A stretch of 64,000 nucleotides of DNA, from NCBI RefSeq assembly GCF_004217215.1, contig NZ_SHKP01000007.1, positions 310,001-374,000 of the forward strand, written 5' to 3'. The stretch comes from Rivibacter subsaxonicus (GTDB lineage: Bacteria; Pseudomonadota; Gammaproteobacteria; Burkholderiales; Burkholderiaceae_C). Below, in pieces: positions 37,707 through 46,657 of this stretch. Positions within the stretch are counted from its first letter, which is position 1. The number at the start of each line of letters is the position of its first letter. Under the pieces are notes generated by a model. That model did no database searches. It was not told where the DNA came from and saw only the letters and a program-made list of their open reading frames with translations. The position numbers and the translations under genes are program-made.

Positions 37707-39050
37707 ATGAAGATCACCGTCGTTGGCACCGGCTATGTCGGCCTCGTCACCGGGGCCTGTCTGGCCGAGATGGGCAACCACGTGCTGTGCCTCGATGTGG
37801 ACGCGCGCAAGATCGACGTGCTCAACGACGGCGGCATCCCGATCCACGAGCCCGGGTTGCAGGAGGTGGTGCAGCGCAATGCGCAGGGCGGCCGGCTCGA
37901 GTTCACGACCGATGTCGATCGCGCGGTCGCCCACGGCACCCTGCAGTTCATCGCGGTCGGCACTCCGCCCGACGAGGACGGCTCGGCCGACCTGAAGTAC
38001 GTGCAGGCCGCGGCGCGCGCCATCGGCGAGCGCATGACCGACTACAAGGTCGTGATCGACAAGAGCACGGTGCCGGTCGGTACCGCCGACAAGGTGCGCG
38101 CCGCAATCGACGAGGCGCTCGCTGCACGCGGCCTGCAACTGGAATTCGCGGTGGTCTCGAATCCCGAGTTCCTCAAGGAGGGCGCCGCGGTGGCCGATTT
38201 CATGCGCCCCGACCGGGTGGTGGTCGGTGCCGACGACGAGCGGGCGATCCTGCTGATGCGCGCGCTCTACGCGCCCTTCATCCGCAACCGCGAGCGCCTG
38301 CTGGTGATGGATGTCAAGAGCGCCGAGTTCACCAAGTACGCGGCCAACGCGATGCTGGCCACCCGCATCAGCTTCATGAACGAACTTTCGAGGCTGGCCG
38401 AGACGGTGGGTGCCGATATCGAACTGGTGCGCCAGGGCATCGGCTCCGATCCCCGCATCGGCACCCACTTCCTCTACGCCGGTGCCGGCTACGGTGGCTC
38501 CTGCTTCCCCAAGGACGTGAAGGCGCTGGTCCGGACCGGCGCCGATGCCGGCCACGACCTGCTGATCCTCAACGCGGTCGAGGCGGCCAACGAGCGCCAG
38601 AAGCAGGTGCTGGTCGACAAGGTGGTCAAGCGCTTTGGGGAGGGCGCCAAGGGCAGCCTTGCCGGCCGCCGCTTTGCGCTGTGGGGACTGGCCTTCAAGC
38701 CCGGCACCGACGACATGCGCGAGGCGCCGAGCCAGGTGCTGATCCAGGCGCTTGCCGCGCGCGGCGCCGAGGTCGTGGCCTACGACCCGGTGGCCATGGA
38801 TGAGGCCCGGCGCTCTATGCCCGGCCAGCCCGGGCTGCAGTACGCCGCGTCGGCCAACGAGGCGCTGGCCGACGCGGACGCGCTGATCATTGTCACCGAG
38901 TGGAAGGAATTCCGCAGCCCCGACTACGAGTTCATCAAGAGCACGCTCAAGCAGCCGGTGGTCATCGACGGCCGCAACCTCTTCGAGCCGGCAACGATGA
39001 AAGCCTTCGGCATCGAGTACCACGCGATCGGACGGCCGCTGGTGGCCTGA
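37707..39050 (+). CDS. ugd: UDP-glucose 6-dehydrogenase
   Basis: Oxidises UDP-glucose to UDP-glucuronate in two NAD-dependent steps. It has 447 residues: an N-terminal Rossmann domain ([21 protein letters not shown]), a central helical domain with [11 protein letters not shown] and [10 protein letters not shown], and the catalytic cysteine Cys266 in GSCFPKD, then a C-terminal UDP-binding domain ([20 protein letters not shown]). All key residues are intact. It is preceded by a short 54-base gap with a small hairpin (37668-37681) and probably supplies glucuronic acid for the locus. Confidence 0.97.
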   Translation: MKITVVGTGYVGLVTGACLAEMGNHVLCLDVDARKIDVLNDGGIPIHEPGLQEVVQRNAQGGRLEFTTDVDRAVAHGTLQFIAVGTPPDEDGSADLKYVQAAARAIGERMTDYKVVIDKSTVPVGTADKVRAAIDEALAARGLQLEFAVVSNPEFLKEGAAVADFMRPDRVVVGADDERAILLMRALYAPFIRNRERLLVMDVKSAEFTKYAANAMLATRISFMNELSRLAETVGADIELVRQGIGSDPRIGTHFLYAGAGYGGSCFPKDVKALVRTGADAGHDLLILNAVEAANERQKQVLVDKVVKRFGEGAKGSLAGRRFALWGLAFKPGTDDMREAPSQVLIQALAARGAEVVAYDPVAMDEARRSMPGQPGLQYAASANEALADADALIIVTEWKEFRSPDYEFIKSTLKQPVVIDGRNLFEPATMKAFGIEYHAIGRPLVA

Positions 39051-39115
39051 GTCCGGGCCGGCGCGAAGCTGCGAAAATCGGCGGCTCGCGCCGATTCCGG
39101 CGCTCGTTGCCTGCC

Positions 39116-40336
39116 ATGAATCGTCCCTCCGAGCTGCCCTTCCTGCCCTTTGCCCTGCCCGAGATCGGCGAGGAAGAAATCGCCGAAGTCGTCGACACCC
39201 TGCGCTCGGGCTGGGTCACGACCGGCCCCAAGGCCAGGCGCTTCGAGAGCGACTTCGTCGCCTTTCTCGAAGGTGACGCCCCCTCACCCCGACCCTCTCC
39301 CCCTGACGGGGGCGAGGGAGTCGCCGGGCTCGAGGCGATCGCGGTGAACTCGGCCACCGCCGGCCTGCACCTGGCGCTCGAGGCCCTGGGCATCGGCCCC
39401 GGCGACGAGGTCATCACCACCACCCACACCTTCACCGCCACCGCCGAGGTGGTGCGCTACCTGGGCGCCGACGTGGTGCTGGTCGACATCGATCCGGCCA
39501 CGCTCAACATCGACCCGAAGGCCGTCGAGGCCGCGATCACGCCGCGCACCCGCTGCGTCGTCCCGGTCCACTACGCCGGCCTGGCGGCCGACATGCAGGC
39601 GATCCTCGCGATCGCGCGCAGGCACGGCCTGAAGGTGGTGGAAGACGCCGCCCACGCGCTGCCGACCACGCATCGCGGCCAGCTGGTCGGCACGCTGGCC
39701 AGCGACGCCACCGTGTTCAGCTTCTACGCCAACAAGACCATCACCACCGGCGAGGGCGGCATGCTGGTCACGCGCGATGCGGCGCTCGCAAAGCGGGCCC
39801 GCGTGATGCGCCTGCACGGCATGAGCCGCGATGCCTTCGACCGCTTCACGGCCACCACGCCGAGCTGGTACTACGAGATCGTCGCGCCCGGCTTCAAGTA
39901 CAACCTGACCGACATCGCGGCCGCGCTCGGCATCCACCAGCTGAAGAAGGCGCGGGCCTTTGCCGAGCGGCGGGCGGCGATCGCGGCGCGCTTCGACGCG
40001 GCCTTTGCCGACCTGCCGCTGCGCATGCCGCCGCTGCCGCTGGCCGGCGATCGGCACCCGTGGCACCTCTACGTCGTGCGACTCGCCGACGACGCCGGCA
40101 TCGAGCGCGACCGCTTCATCGAGCGCCTGTTCGCGCTCGGCATCGGCTGCTCGGTGCACTACATCCCGCTGCACCTGCACCCCTACTGGCGCGAGCGCTA
40201 CGGCTTGCGCCCGGAGCAGTTCCCGCACAGCCAGCACGCCTACGAGCGCATGCTCAGCCTGCCGCTCTACAGCAAGATGAGCGACGCGGACGTTGAGCGC
40301 GTGATCGCCGCGGTGCGCCAGGCGCTGGGCGGCTGA
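39116..40336 (+). CDS. DegT/DnrJ/EryC1/StrS aminotransferase with an in-frame repeat-derived insertion
   Basis: PLP-dependent sugar aminotransferase of 406 residues, of the group that aminates 4-keto-6-deoxy sugars. Lys207 in [13 protein letters not shown] should bind [26 protein letters not shown] and [12 protein letters not shown] are family motifs. Next to a WbpM/PglF-like dehydratase and a PglC-like transferase, it probably makes UDP-4-amino-4,6-dideoxy sugar. Odd feature: residues about 53-70 ([12 protein letters not shown] and flanks) are extra relative to homologues and are encoded by a palindromic repeat (39278-39320). The reading frame is kept, so the enzyme is likely active. Confidence 0.92.
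   Translation: MNRPSELPFLPFALPEIGEEEIAEVVDTLRSGWVTTGPKARRFESDFVAFLEGDAPSPRPSPPDGGEGVAGLEAIAVNSATAGLHLALEALGIGPGDEVITTTHTFTATAEVVRYLGADVVLVDIDPATLNIDPKAVEAAITPRTRCVVPVHYAGLAADMQAILAIARRHGLKVVEDAAHALPTTHRGQLVGTLASDATVFSFYANKTITTGEGGMLVTRDAALAKRARVMRLHGMSRDAFDRFTATTPSWYYEIVAPGFKYNLTDIAAALGIHQLKKARAFAERRAAIAARFDAAFADLPLRMPPLPLAGDRHPWHLYVVRLADDAGIERDRFIERLFALGIGCSVHYIPLHLHPYWRERYGLRPEQFPHSQHAYERMLSLPLYSKMSDADVERVIAAVRQALGG
39278..39320. repeat. REP-like palindrome inside a coding sequence
   Basis: CCCTCACCCCGACCCTCTCC, then CCCTGACGGGGGCGAGGGAG: the second half forms a hairpin CCCTCTCCCCC/GGGGGCGAGGG with one mismatch. Elements of this composition are dispersed, mostly between genes, in many Betaproteobacteria and Xanthomonadales. 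Here one copy is translated in frame as [12 protein letters not shown]. Confidence 0.7.
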
Positions 40337-40342
40337 ACACCG

Positions 40343-40936
40343 ATGCCCAAGCGCGGTCTCGACCTGCTGCTGGCCGGGCTCGGCCTGCTGCTGCTGGCGC
40401 CGCTGTTCCTGCTGATCGCGCTGGCCATCAAGCTCGATTCCAGCGGGCCGGTGTTCTTTCGCCAGCAGCGGGTCGGACGCTTCGGCGTGCCGTTTCGCAT
40501 CCACAAGTTCCGCACCATGCAGCACTCGCCGCAGGCGGCGGGGCCGCAGATCACGATCGGCGCCGACGCCCGCATCACCCGCGTCGGCGCCTTGCTGCGC
40601 GCGACCAAGCTCGACGAGCTGCCGCAGCTCATCGACGTGCTGAGCGGCTCGATGAGCCTGGTCGGCCCGCGCCCGGAGGTGCCGCGCTACGTGGCGCTGT
40701 ACCCGGCCGCGCTGCGCGACAAGGTGCTCTCGGTGCGGCCCGGCATCACCGACCCGGCCTCGATCGAGTTCCGCGACGAGTCGGCGCTGCTGGCGCACGC
40801 GGCCGACCCCGAGCGCGAGTACGTCGAGCGCATCCTGCCGCGCAAGCTGCAGCTTGCCGCCGACTACGTGGACCGCGCCTCGCTCGCCACCGACCTGGCC
40901 GTGATGATGCGCACCTTGCGTGCGCTGTTCGCCTGA
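40343..40936 (+). CDS. Initiating sugar transferase (PglC-like monotopic phosphoglycosyltransferase)
   Basis: Transfers a sugar-1-phosphate from a UDP-sugar to undecaprenyl phosphate. The 197 residues correspond to the minimal catalytic domain of PglC: an N-terminal re-entrant membrane helix (about 5-30), the FRIHKFRTM segment, the catalytic Asp91-Glu92 dyad in KLDELPQL, and LVGPRPEVPRY. There is no N-terminal WbaP-type extension. It starts six bases after the aminotransferase and ends 14 bases before the dehydratase gene, which suggests its substrate is a product of these two. Confidence 0.9.
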   Translation: MPKRGLDLLLAGLGLLLLAPLFLLIALAIKLDSSGPVFFRQQRVGRFGVPFRIHKFRTMQHSPQAAGPQITIGADARITRVGALLRATKLDELPQLIDVLSGSMSLVGPRPEVPRYVALYPAALRDKVLSVRPGITDPASIEFRDESALLAHAADPEREYVERILPRKLQLAADYVDRASLATDLAVMMRTLRALFA

Positions 40937-40950
40937 AGCGATAGCCGCCG

Positions 40951-42819
40951 ATGAGTTTCTGGCACCGCCTCGACGCCCTGCTCGCGCGCATCCGCCCGCG
41001 GCGCTACGCGCTTTCGCTGCTGATCGATGCCGCGGTCATCGTCGCGGCCTGGCAGTTCACCTATCTGTTCCGGCTCGGCTTCGAGCGCTGGCTCTCGGCG
41101 CGGCCGGGCTACGACCCGCTGGTGCAGGCGGCCATCGTCGCGATCTACCTGGTGGTGTTCGTGCTGCTCGGCGTGCCGCGCGGCATGTGGCGCTTCTCGG
41201 GCTTTGGCGAAGTCAAGCGACTGGCCGTGGCCTGTGCGTTGGCCGGTGCGCTGGCCGCCGCAGTGGTGCTGATGGCGCAACTGGTGCAGGTGCCGCGCGC
41301 GGTGCTGGCGTTGCACCCCGTGATCACCTTGTTCGGGTTGGCCGGGGTACGGCTGGGCTATCGCATGCTCTACGAGCACACGCGGGCCCAGATCGCCGCA
41401 GGCAGCAGCGAGACGCGGCGCACGCTGGTGCTGGGCGCGGGCACCGCGGCCCGCATGCTGCTGGCCGGCATCCAGCACCAGGGATGGGTCGTGGTCGGGC
41501 TGCTCGACGACGACCCGGCCAAGCAGCGATCGCGGCTGGCCGGCGTGCCGGTGCTCGGCACGCTCGACCGCGCCGCGGAACTGGCCCGGTCGCTGGCCGC
41601 GACGCACCTGGTGATCGCGATGCCCTCCGTGCGCGGCGCGCTGCGCCGGCGCGTGATCGAGCTCGCCACGGCCACCGGCCTGCCGGTGCAGACCGTGCCT
41701 TCGGCGCAGGAACTGGTCGAAGGCGCCACCGTGAGCCGGGTGCGCGACATCCAGCCCGAGGACCTGCTCGGCCGCGAGCCGGTGGTGCTCGACGAAGCCG
41801 GCATCGCCGATTGCATCGGCGGCAAGGTGGTGCTGATCACCGGCGCCGGCGGCAGCATCGGCAGCGAGCTGTGTCGCCAGGTGGCGCGCTACGGGCCGGG
41901 CAAGCTGGTGCTGGTCGAGCTGAGCGAGTTCAACCTCTACACCATCGAGCAGGAGCTCGGCGAGCGCTTCCCGCAACTGCCGCTGGAGCGCCTGATCGGC
42001 GACGTGAAGAACCTCGAGCACATGCGCCAGCTGATGCAGCGCTGGAAGCCGCAGGTCGTGTTTCACGCCGCGGCCTACAAGCATGTGCCGCTGATGGAGG
42101 AGCACAACGCCTGGGTCGCGCTGCAGAACAACACCCTCGGCACCCACAACGCGGCGCTGGCCGCGGCCGAGGCGGGGGCCGAACGCTTCGTGCTGATCAG
42201 CACCGACAAGGCCGTGAACCCGACCAATGTGATGGGTGCGACCAAGCGCGCCGCCGAGATGGTGATCTCGGCGCTGGCGCGCGAACACGTCGGCACCCGC
42301 TTCATGGCGGTTCGCTTCGGCAACGTGCTCGGCAGCAGCGGCAGCGTGATCCCGAAGTTCAAGGAGCAGATCGCGCGCGGCGGCCCGGTGACAGTGACCC
42401 ACCCGGACATCATTCGCTACTTCATGACCATCCCCGAGGCCGCGCGCCTGGTGGTGCAGGCGGCGGCGATCGGCGAGACGGGGCAGGTCTACGTGCTGGA
42501 CATGGGCGAACCGGTGAGGATCGTCGAGCTGGCGCGCGACCTGATCCGGATGTCGGGCCACACGCTCGAGGAGATCCCGATCGTGTTCACCGGCCTGCGG
42601 CCGGGGGAGAAGCTGTTCGAGGAACTGCTGGCGGACAGTGACACCACGCTGCCGACGGCGATTGCGCAACTCCGCATCGCGCGCTTGCAGGGGCAGGGTG
42701 GCACCGCTGCTGCACTCGAAGCGACGATCCGCGCAGTGCCCGAAGGCGATGCCGCGGCGGTGCGCGGGCTGCTGCGCGATCTGGTCGGCGAGTACCGCGC
42801 GGCGCCGGCCTCCGCCTGA
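40951..42819 (+). CDS. WbpM/PglF-like nucleotide-sugar 4,6-dehydratase
   Basis: A 622-residue membrane protein of the CapD/WbpM/PglF family that dehydrates UDP-GlcNAc to a 4-keto-6-deoxy sugar. The N-terminal part has four membrane helices (about 20-40, 57-75, 92-110, 117-135) followed by a CoA-binding-like Rossmann domain (TLVLGAGTAARM near 158). The C-terminal SDR domain has the NAD motif GAGGSIG at 298-304 and the unusual active-site M-x-x-x-K (Met428, Lys432) in place of Tyr, typical of the long members. The gene follows the PglC-like transferase and converges on a glycosyltransferase. Confidence 0.93.
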   Translation: MSFWHRLDALLARIRPRRYALSLLIDAAVIVAAWQFTYLFRLGFERWLSARPGYDPLVQAAIVAIYLVVFVLLGVPRGMWRFSGFGEVKRLAVACALAGALAAAVVLMAQLVQVPRAVLALHPVITLFGLAGVRLGYRMLYEHTRAQIAAGSSETRRTLVLGAGTAARMLLAGIQHQGWVVVGLLDDDPAKQRSRLAGVPVLGTLDRAAELARSLAATHLVIAMPSVRGALRRRVIELATATGLPVQTVPSAQELVEGATVSRVRDIQPEDLLGREPVVLDEAGIADCIGGKVVLITGAGGSIGSELCRQVARYGPGKLVLVELSEFNLYTIEQELGERFPQLPLERLIGDVKNLEHMRQLMQRWKPQVVFHAAAYKHVPLMEEHNAWVALQNNTLGTHNAALAAAEAGAERFVLISTDKAVNPTNVMGATKRAAEMVISALAREHVGTRFMAVRFGNVLGSSGSVIPKFKEQIARGGPVTVTHPDIIRYFMTIPEAARLVVQAAAIGETGQVYVLDMGEPVRIVELARDLIRMSGHTLEEIPIVFTGLRPGEKLFEELLADSDTTLPTAIAQLRIARLQGQGGTAAALEATIRAVPEGDAAAVRGLLRDLVGEYRAAPASA

Positions 42820-42826
42820 TGACGCG

Positions 42827-43594
42827 CTACGGCGTCGATGCCAGCGGCCGCCGGACCAATTGCGGCAGCTTCGACACCACCTTGCGCAGCATGAAGCCGG
42901 CGCCCCCGGGCAGCCCGTGCTTGACGCAGGCCCGCGCAGCCTCGCGGTTGCTCTTGAGCACATTGGCCAGACTGCGCGTGGACTCGCCACCGGTGCGCAT
43001 GCGAACCAGGATCTCGGGGATGTAGGCCGAGCGCAGCCCCGCCACGTCGAGCAGGCGTAGGCACATCTCGAAGTCGGCAGCGATGCGGAACGAGAGATCG
43101 TAGTCGCCGTGGCGCTGATAGGCCTCGCGCCGTGCATAGAAGGTGGGGTGGGCAGGCATCCATCCGCGTGCGCACAGGCCGCGCTCATGCTGTCGGGATT
43201 GCCAGTAGCGCACCACCTTGTCAGGTCGCGTCGGATCGACGAAGACGAGATCACCGTGGCACGCGTCGACCGCCGGCGAGCGCATCGCGTGCGCGATGCG
43301 AGCCAGCACTTCGGGGTCGGCGTAGACGTCGTCGGAGTTGAGGAAGCCGACAAGCTCGCCGGTGGCCAGCGCCAGCCCCTTGTTCATCGCGTCATAGATG
43401 CCACGGTCTGGTTCCGAGACGAAGCGCGCCACGCGGCCGCCGCGGGCGCGGACCAGCTCGACCGTGCCGTCGCGCGAGCCGCCGTCGATGACGATGTGCT
43501 CGATGTCCGGATGGGATTGCGATGCGACCGAGGCCAAGGTGTCGGCAATGGTGGCCGCGCTGTTGTAGGCGACGGTGATGACGGTGATTCTCAT
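42827..43594 (-). CDS. Glycosyltransferase family 2
   Basis: A GT-A glycosyltransferase of 255 residues. The start MRITVITVAYNSAATIADTL and DGGSRDGT, NSDD (the DxD-like metal site) and SDDVYADPEVLARI are typical for the WcaA/WcaE-like group; FYARREAYQRHGDYDLSFRIAADFEMCLRL contains the acceptor/catalytic region. No membrane helix is evident. It converges with the dehydratase gene, only eight bases apart, and is followed upstream by another glycosyltransferase on the same strand. Confidence 0.9.
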   Translation of the reverse strand: MRITVITVAYNSAATIADTLASVASQSHPDIEHIVIDGGSRDGTVELVRARGGRVARFVSEPDRGIYDAMNKGLALATGELVGFLNSDDVYADPEVLARIAHAMRSPAVDACHGDLVFVDPTRPDKVVRYWQSRQHERGLCARGWMPAHPTFYARREAYQRHGDYDLSFRIAADFEMCLRLLDVAGLRSAYIPEILVRMRTGGESTRSLANVLKSNREAARACVKHGLPGGAGFMLRKVVSKLPQLVRRPLASTP

Positions 43595-43699
43595 GGGGCA
43601 GTCGGAACGTTCGTCATTGAGTACCAGGGAGCGGTCGGCGTGGCGGCAGGTGCCGCGCAGGACGGTCGGCATCGGCGCCGAGCCGCGGGGCTGCAGCCG

Positions 43700-44443
43700 C
43701 TAGGCACCTGTTGTGCCGGTGGCCATCGAGCGCTCGCCGAGCCGGCCACGCACCGCGAAGAAGAGGTCCCAGCGCCACCGCAACATCTGGGGCACGCTTG
43801 CCCGTCGCGAAGGGCTGACATTCCGATCATGTCGGCGGTACTGCAGATAGGGCTGAGGCAGGTAGTGAACTCGCCCGCGGCTGGCGGCGAGCATGCCGAA
43901 CCACATGTCGTGCATGGGAGCGCGAGCGGGAATCGGCAAGCCGAGGGCCACGACGTCGCGGCGCAGCGCCATGCAACAGCCGAGGTAACGGTTCCTGAGC
44001 AGCGTGGACCAGCGCCCGCCGCGGAACCCGCCTTTGCCAGCCATGAACGACTGCGAGAGAACCGTACCCTGGCCATCGATGACCTGCGCATCGGACACTG
44101 CCACCGTACACAGCGGATCCTGGTCGAAGGGCCGAGCCAGCGCGTCGCGCTTGCCGGCCATCCAGACATCGTCCTGATCACAGAGCAGGACGACCTGCCG
44201 GGTGCAAGCGCTCAGCGCTCGTTCGAAGCTGCGGCTTACACCCTGGTTGCGATCGTTGGCGAGCAGGACGACGCGGGGGTCGTCGAGGCTGCGCAGCCAA
44301 GCCAGCGAGCCGTCCGTGGAATGGTCGTCGACGACGACGAGTTCGTCCTCGGGCCGAAGCTCGCGCAGCACGGACGCCATCTGCTCACGGAGATAGGGCA
44401 GGCCGTTGTAGACGGCCATCGCCACCGAGACAGGCTGACTCAT
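43700..44443 (-). CDS. Glycosyltransferase family 2 (rhamnosyltransferase-like)
   Basis: A GT-A glycosyltransferase of 247 residues. It has VSVAMAVYNGLPYLREQMASVL, VVDDHSTDGS (nucleotide binding) and LLCDQDDVW (DxD), the pattern of the EpsE/WaaE-like and WcaA types; PMHDMWFGMLAASRGRV is the region where the catalytic base lies. The protein lacks membrane helices. The gene lies in a zone of moderately lower GC. The start at 44443 is the only ATG that fits the family N-terminus. Confidence 0.88.
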   Translation of the reverse strand: MSQPVSVAMAVYNGLPYLREQMASVLRELRPEDELVVVDDHSTDGSLAWLRSLDDPRVVLLANDRNQGVSRSFERALSACTRQVVLLCDQDDVWMAGKRDALARPFDQDPLCTVAVSDAQVIDGQGTVLSQSFMAGKGGFRGGRWSTLLRNRYLGCCMALRRDVVALGLPIPARAPMHDMWFGMLAASRGRVHYLPQPYLQYRRHDRNVSPSRRASVPQMLRWRWDLFFAVRGRLGERSMATGTTGA

Positions 44444-44586
44444 GACTAGGAACTGGTAAACGGACTTCAGCGAGAGAAACCACGCGAACCCATGCGGGCT
44501 CGGGCACGAAGCAGTTCGGTCAACGGGTCGCCGAAGCTCGAAGACGCAGTGGCACAATCATCATTTTATCAGTCTCGTCATTGCAT
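44444..44586. promoter_or_regulatory. Divergent intergenic region, AT-rich near its right end
   Basis: 143 bases between two divergent glycosyltransferase genes. The right end (about 44560-44586, ATCATCATTTTATCAGTC) is strikingly AT-rich for this genome and may hold the promoter of the plus-strand gene. No clear -35/-10 pair or operator is identified. Confidence 0.4.
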
Positions 44587-45516
44587 ATGAGCCCCGCCGT
44601 GCTTGCACAGGCCACGAGCACAGTCGCCGTTGTCGTCACTTTTCATCCGGATGCCGAGCGCCTGCTGGAAGGCCTGCATGCCATTCTTCCGCAGGTTGAT
44701 GCGGTCGTCGTGGTGGATAACGGCTCGTCAGCCCCCATTCTCGATGCGATCTCGGAACTGGGGCGTGTAACGGTGCTCAAACTCGAGGCCAATCACGGCA
44801 TCGGCTTCGCGCAGAATCGGGGCATCGATTGGGCCAGAAGTCGGCAGGCCGACTTTGTGCTTTTGCTCGATCAGGATAGCGTCGCGGCCGACGATATGGT
44901 GGCGCGACTTCGGCGGGCGCACGACGAACTCGCGGCAGGCGGCGTTCGGATCGGTCCCGTCGGCCCGGCCCAGGTGGACGGGTTCAACGCGTCATTGGCT
45001 AGATTTACATGCTTTCGGCGGGCACGTTACAGCCAGGTGACGGTGCCGCCGGAAAAGGCGTCGATGGCCTGCGACGTATTGATCGCGTCCGGAAGTTTGA
45101 TCCCGATTACCGTACTCGATGCCGTCGGTGCGATGAACGAGGATCTGTTCATCGACAAGGTCGATACCGAATGGTGTCTCCGGGTCGGCCGTGCCGGTTA
45201 CGAGATTCACGGGGTTCCGGCCGCGCGGCTATACCACCGCTTGGGCGAGAGCGCACTTACCGTTTCGTGGTGGCGCGGCAAGCGCCTGCCGGTGCACAAA
45301 CCGTTTCGCTACTACTACATGGTTCGCAACAGTATCTTGCTGCAGAGAATGCCGCGCATGCGCTGGGGTTGGCGCACGGCGGACCTGTCGCAGATGGTGC
45401 AGATCATCCTGTTTCACGGACTCCTGGCGCCCGCTTCCCGCCAGAATCGGCCGATGATTCTGCGAGGATTGCGTGACGGCATCAGTGCTGTTTCGGGGCC
45501 GATATCCAAGGCATGA
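44587..45516 (+). CDS. Glycosyltransferase family 2 (rhamnosyltransferase-like)
   Basis: A GT-A glycosyltransferase of 309 residues. The start STVAVVVTFHPDAERLLEGL, then VDNGSS and LLLDQDSV (DxD-like) match the RfbF/WbbL rhamnosyltransferase group, as does MNEDLFIDKVDTEWCLRVGRAGYEIHG with its catalytic aspartate/glutamate pair. A dTDP-L-rhamnose pathway is present in the locus. The gene uses rarer codons (AGA, TTT, ACA) and has lower GC than its neighbours, a hint of separate origin. It is the only plus-strand gene in this part of the cluster. Confidence 0.88.
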   Translation: MSPAVLAQATSTVAVVVTFHPDAERLLEGLHAILPQVDAVVVVDNGSSAPILDAISELGRVTVLKLEANHGIGFAQNRGIDWARSRQADFVLLLDQDSVAADDMVARLRRAHDELAAGGVRIGPVGPAQVDGFNASLARFTCFRRARYSQVTVPPEKASMACDVLIASGSLIPITVLDAVGAMNEDLFIDKVDTEWCLRVGRAGYEIHGVPAARLYHRLGESALTVSWWRGKRLPVHKPFRYYYMVRNSILLQRMPRMRWGWRTADLSQMVQIILFHGLLAPASRQNRPMILRGLRDGISAVSGPISKA

Positions 45517-45537
45517 TTACCCGCCACCACTGCTGAA

Positions 45538-46653
45538 TCAAAGACCGATCGAGTATGGCCCGACCAAGGTCGGAGTCCGGAAGACGTAATTCCCGAAGGT
45601 CGCGGCCAGCCATAGCCACAAGATCAGCGACGGGAGTCGCATGCCGCGGGTTTGCGCCAGGTGCACGGCGTACAGCGGCAGGCAGGCCATCCAGAACTCC
45701 ATGACGCGCACCGCCACTTCCCGGACGTCGGCGAACAGGAACAGGGCCAGTTGGCCAAGCACGATCAGTCGCAGCAGGGTCAGGAGCGCGACCGATGACG
45801 GCCCTGTCCGATCTGCCGAGACGAGTGCCGGCGCGGACAGACGGTCCTGGCGGACCAAGGCTGCATAGCTCATGAGGATGAGCAGGAGGACGAGCACGGT
45901 ACGAACCGAAAACGGCTCGACGGGTTCGCTGACGCCCGAACTGGCGAACTGCATATACAGGGCGAGTCGGGCATCGAGCGAACCGAACAGCTCAGCCATG
46001 CGCTCGAGACTGAACACGCCGCGCGCACGGCCGAGCGCTGCCAGCGCCAGCATGCCGAGCAGCGCAACGTCGAGCCAGCCGCGCCGCAGTCGCGACAGCG
46101 GCAGCGCTGCCAGTCCCAGCAAGGCGGCCGAGTGGATGAGCGCAGCGACAAAGATGGCCGCCAAGTAGGCCCATACCCGGCGCTCGCTCAGGAATACAAG
46201 CGAAAGCATGAAGCAGGCGATGGCAAGGCCGGCCCGCAACTGCGTGAACTCGTGCAACAGGAAGCCGGAAAAGAGGTAGCAGGCGGTTCCTGCCCAAAGA
46301 CCGGTTCTGGTGACCGCGATGCGGCGAATGCTGTAGAGCTTCAGCGAGATGGCGCCGAGCGCCACGACCCAGAGAAAGATGCGAAACGGCAGGCCAGCCT
46401 CGCTGCTGAGGGTCATGCCCGCAAAGAAGAGCGACTCCAGCAATGGCGGCCGCTCCAGCACGCCTTCGGACTGCGTGCCGATGCGATACCACTCCTGGTA
46501 CTCGATGAAGTCGTTGCTGATGTCGGGACCGCGCAGCGCAACAAATGTCGCCAGCCAGCAGGCCACGATGAACGCGGCAAGATTTGGCTGACGCGCCCGA
46601 TGCGTCGCCCGGATCAGTAGCGCGCTGGTCAGCAAGACGAGCAGGTAGACCAT
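45538..46653 (-). CDS. EpsG/Wzy-like polysaccharide polymerase
   Basis: A membrane protein of 371 residues with about ten helices and no enzymatic motif. Features of the EpsG family are RGPDISNDFIEYQEWY near residue 41, LPFRIFLWVVALGAISLKLYSI, and FSGFLLHEFTQLRAGLAIACFMLSLVFL with the conserved Arg followed by GLA. Proteins of this kind polymerise lipid-linked repeat units in the periplasm, as Wzy. Sequence similarity within the family is low, so the assignment rests on topology, the arginine motif, and position. Confidence 0.8.
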   Translation of the reverse strand: MVYLLVLLTSALLIRATHRARQPNLAAFIVACWLATFVALRGPDISNDFIEYQEWYRIGTQSEGVLERPPLLESLFFAGMTLSSEAGLPFRIFLWVVALGAISLKLYSIRRIAVTRTGLWAGTACYLFSGFLLHEFTQLRAGLAIACFMLSLVFLSERRVWAYLAAIFVAALIHSAALLGLAALPLSRLRRGWLDVALLGMLALAALGRARGVFSLERMAELFGSLDARLALYMQFASSGVSEPVEPFSVRTVLVLLLILMSYAALVRQDRLSAPALVSADRTGPSSVALLTLLRLIVLGQLALFLFADVREVAVRVMEFWMACLPLYAVHLAQTRGMRLPSLILWLWLAATFGNYVFRTPTLVGPYSIGL

Positions 46654-46657
46654 GGGC

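Noticed and set aside
39116-40336. Frameshift or pseudogene in the aminotransferase because of the odd segment near residue 60
   Set aside because: The frame continues without interruption and the PLP lysine and all later motifs are present; an in-frame insertion explains it.
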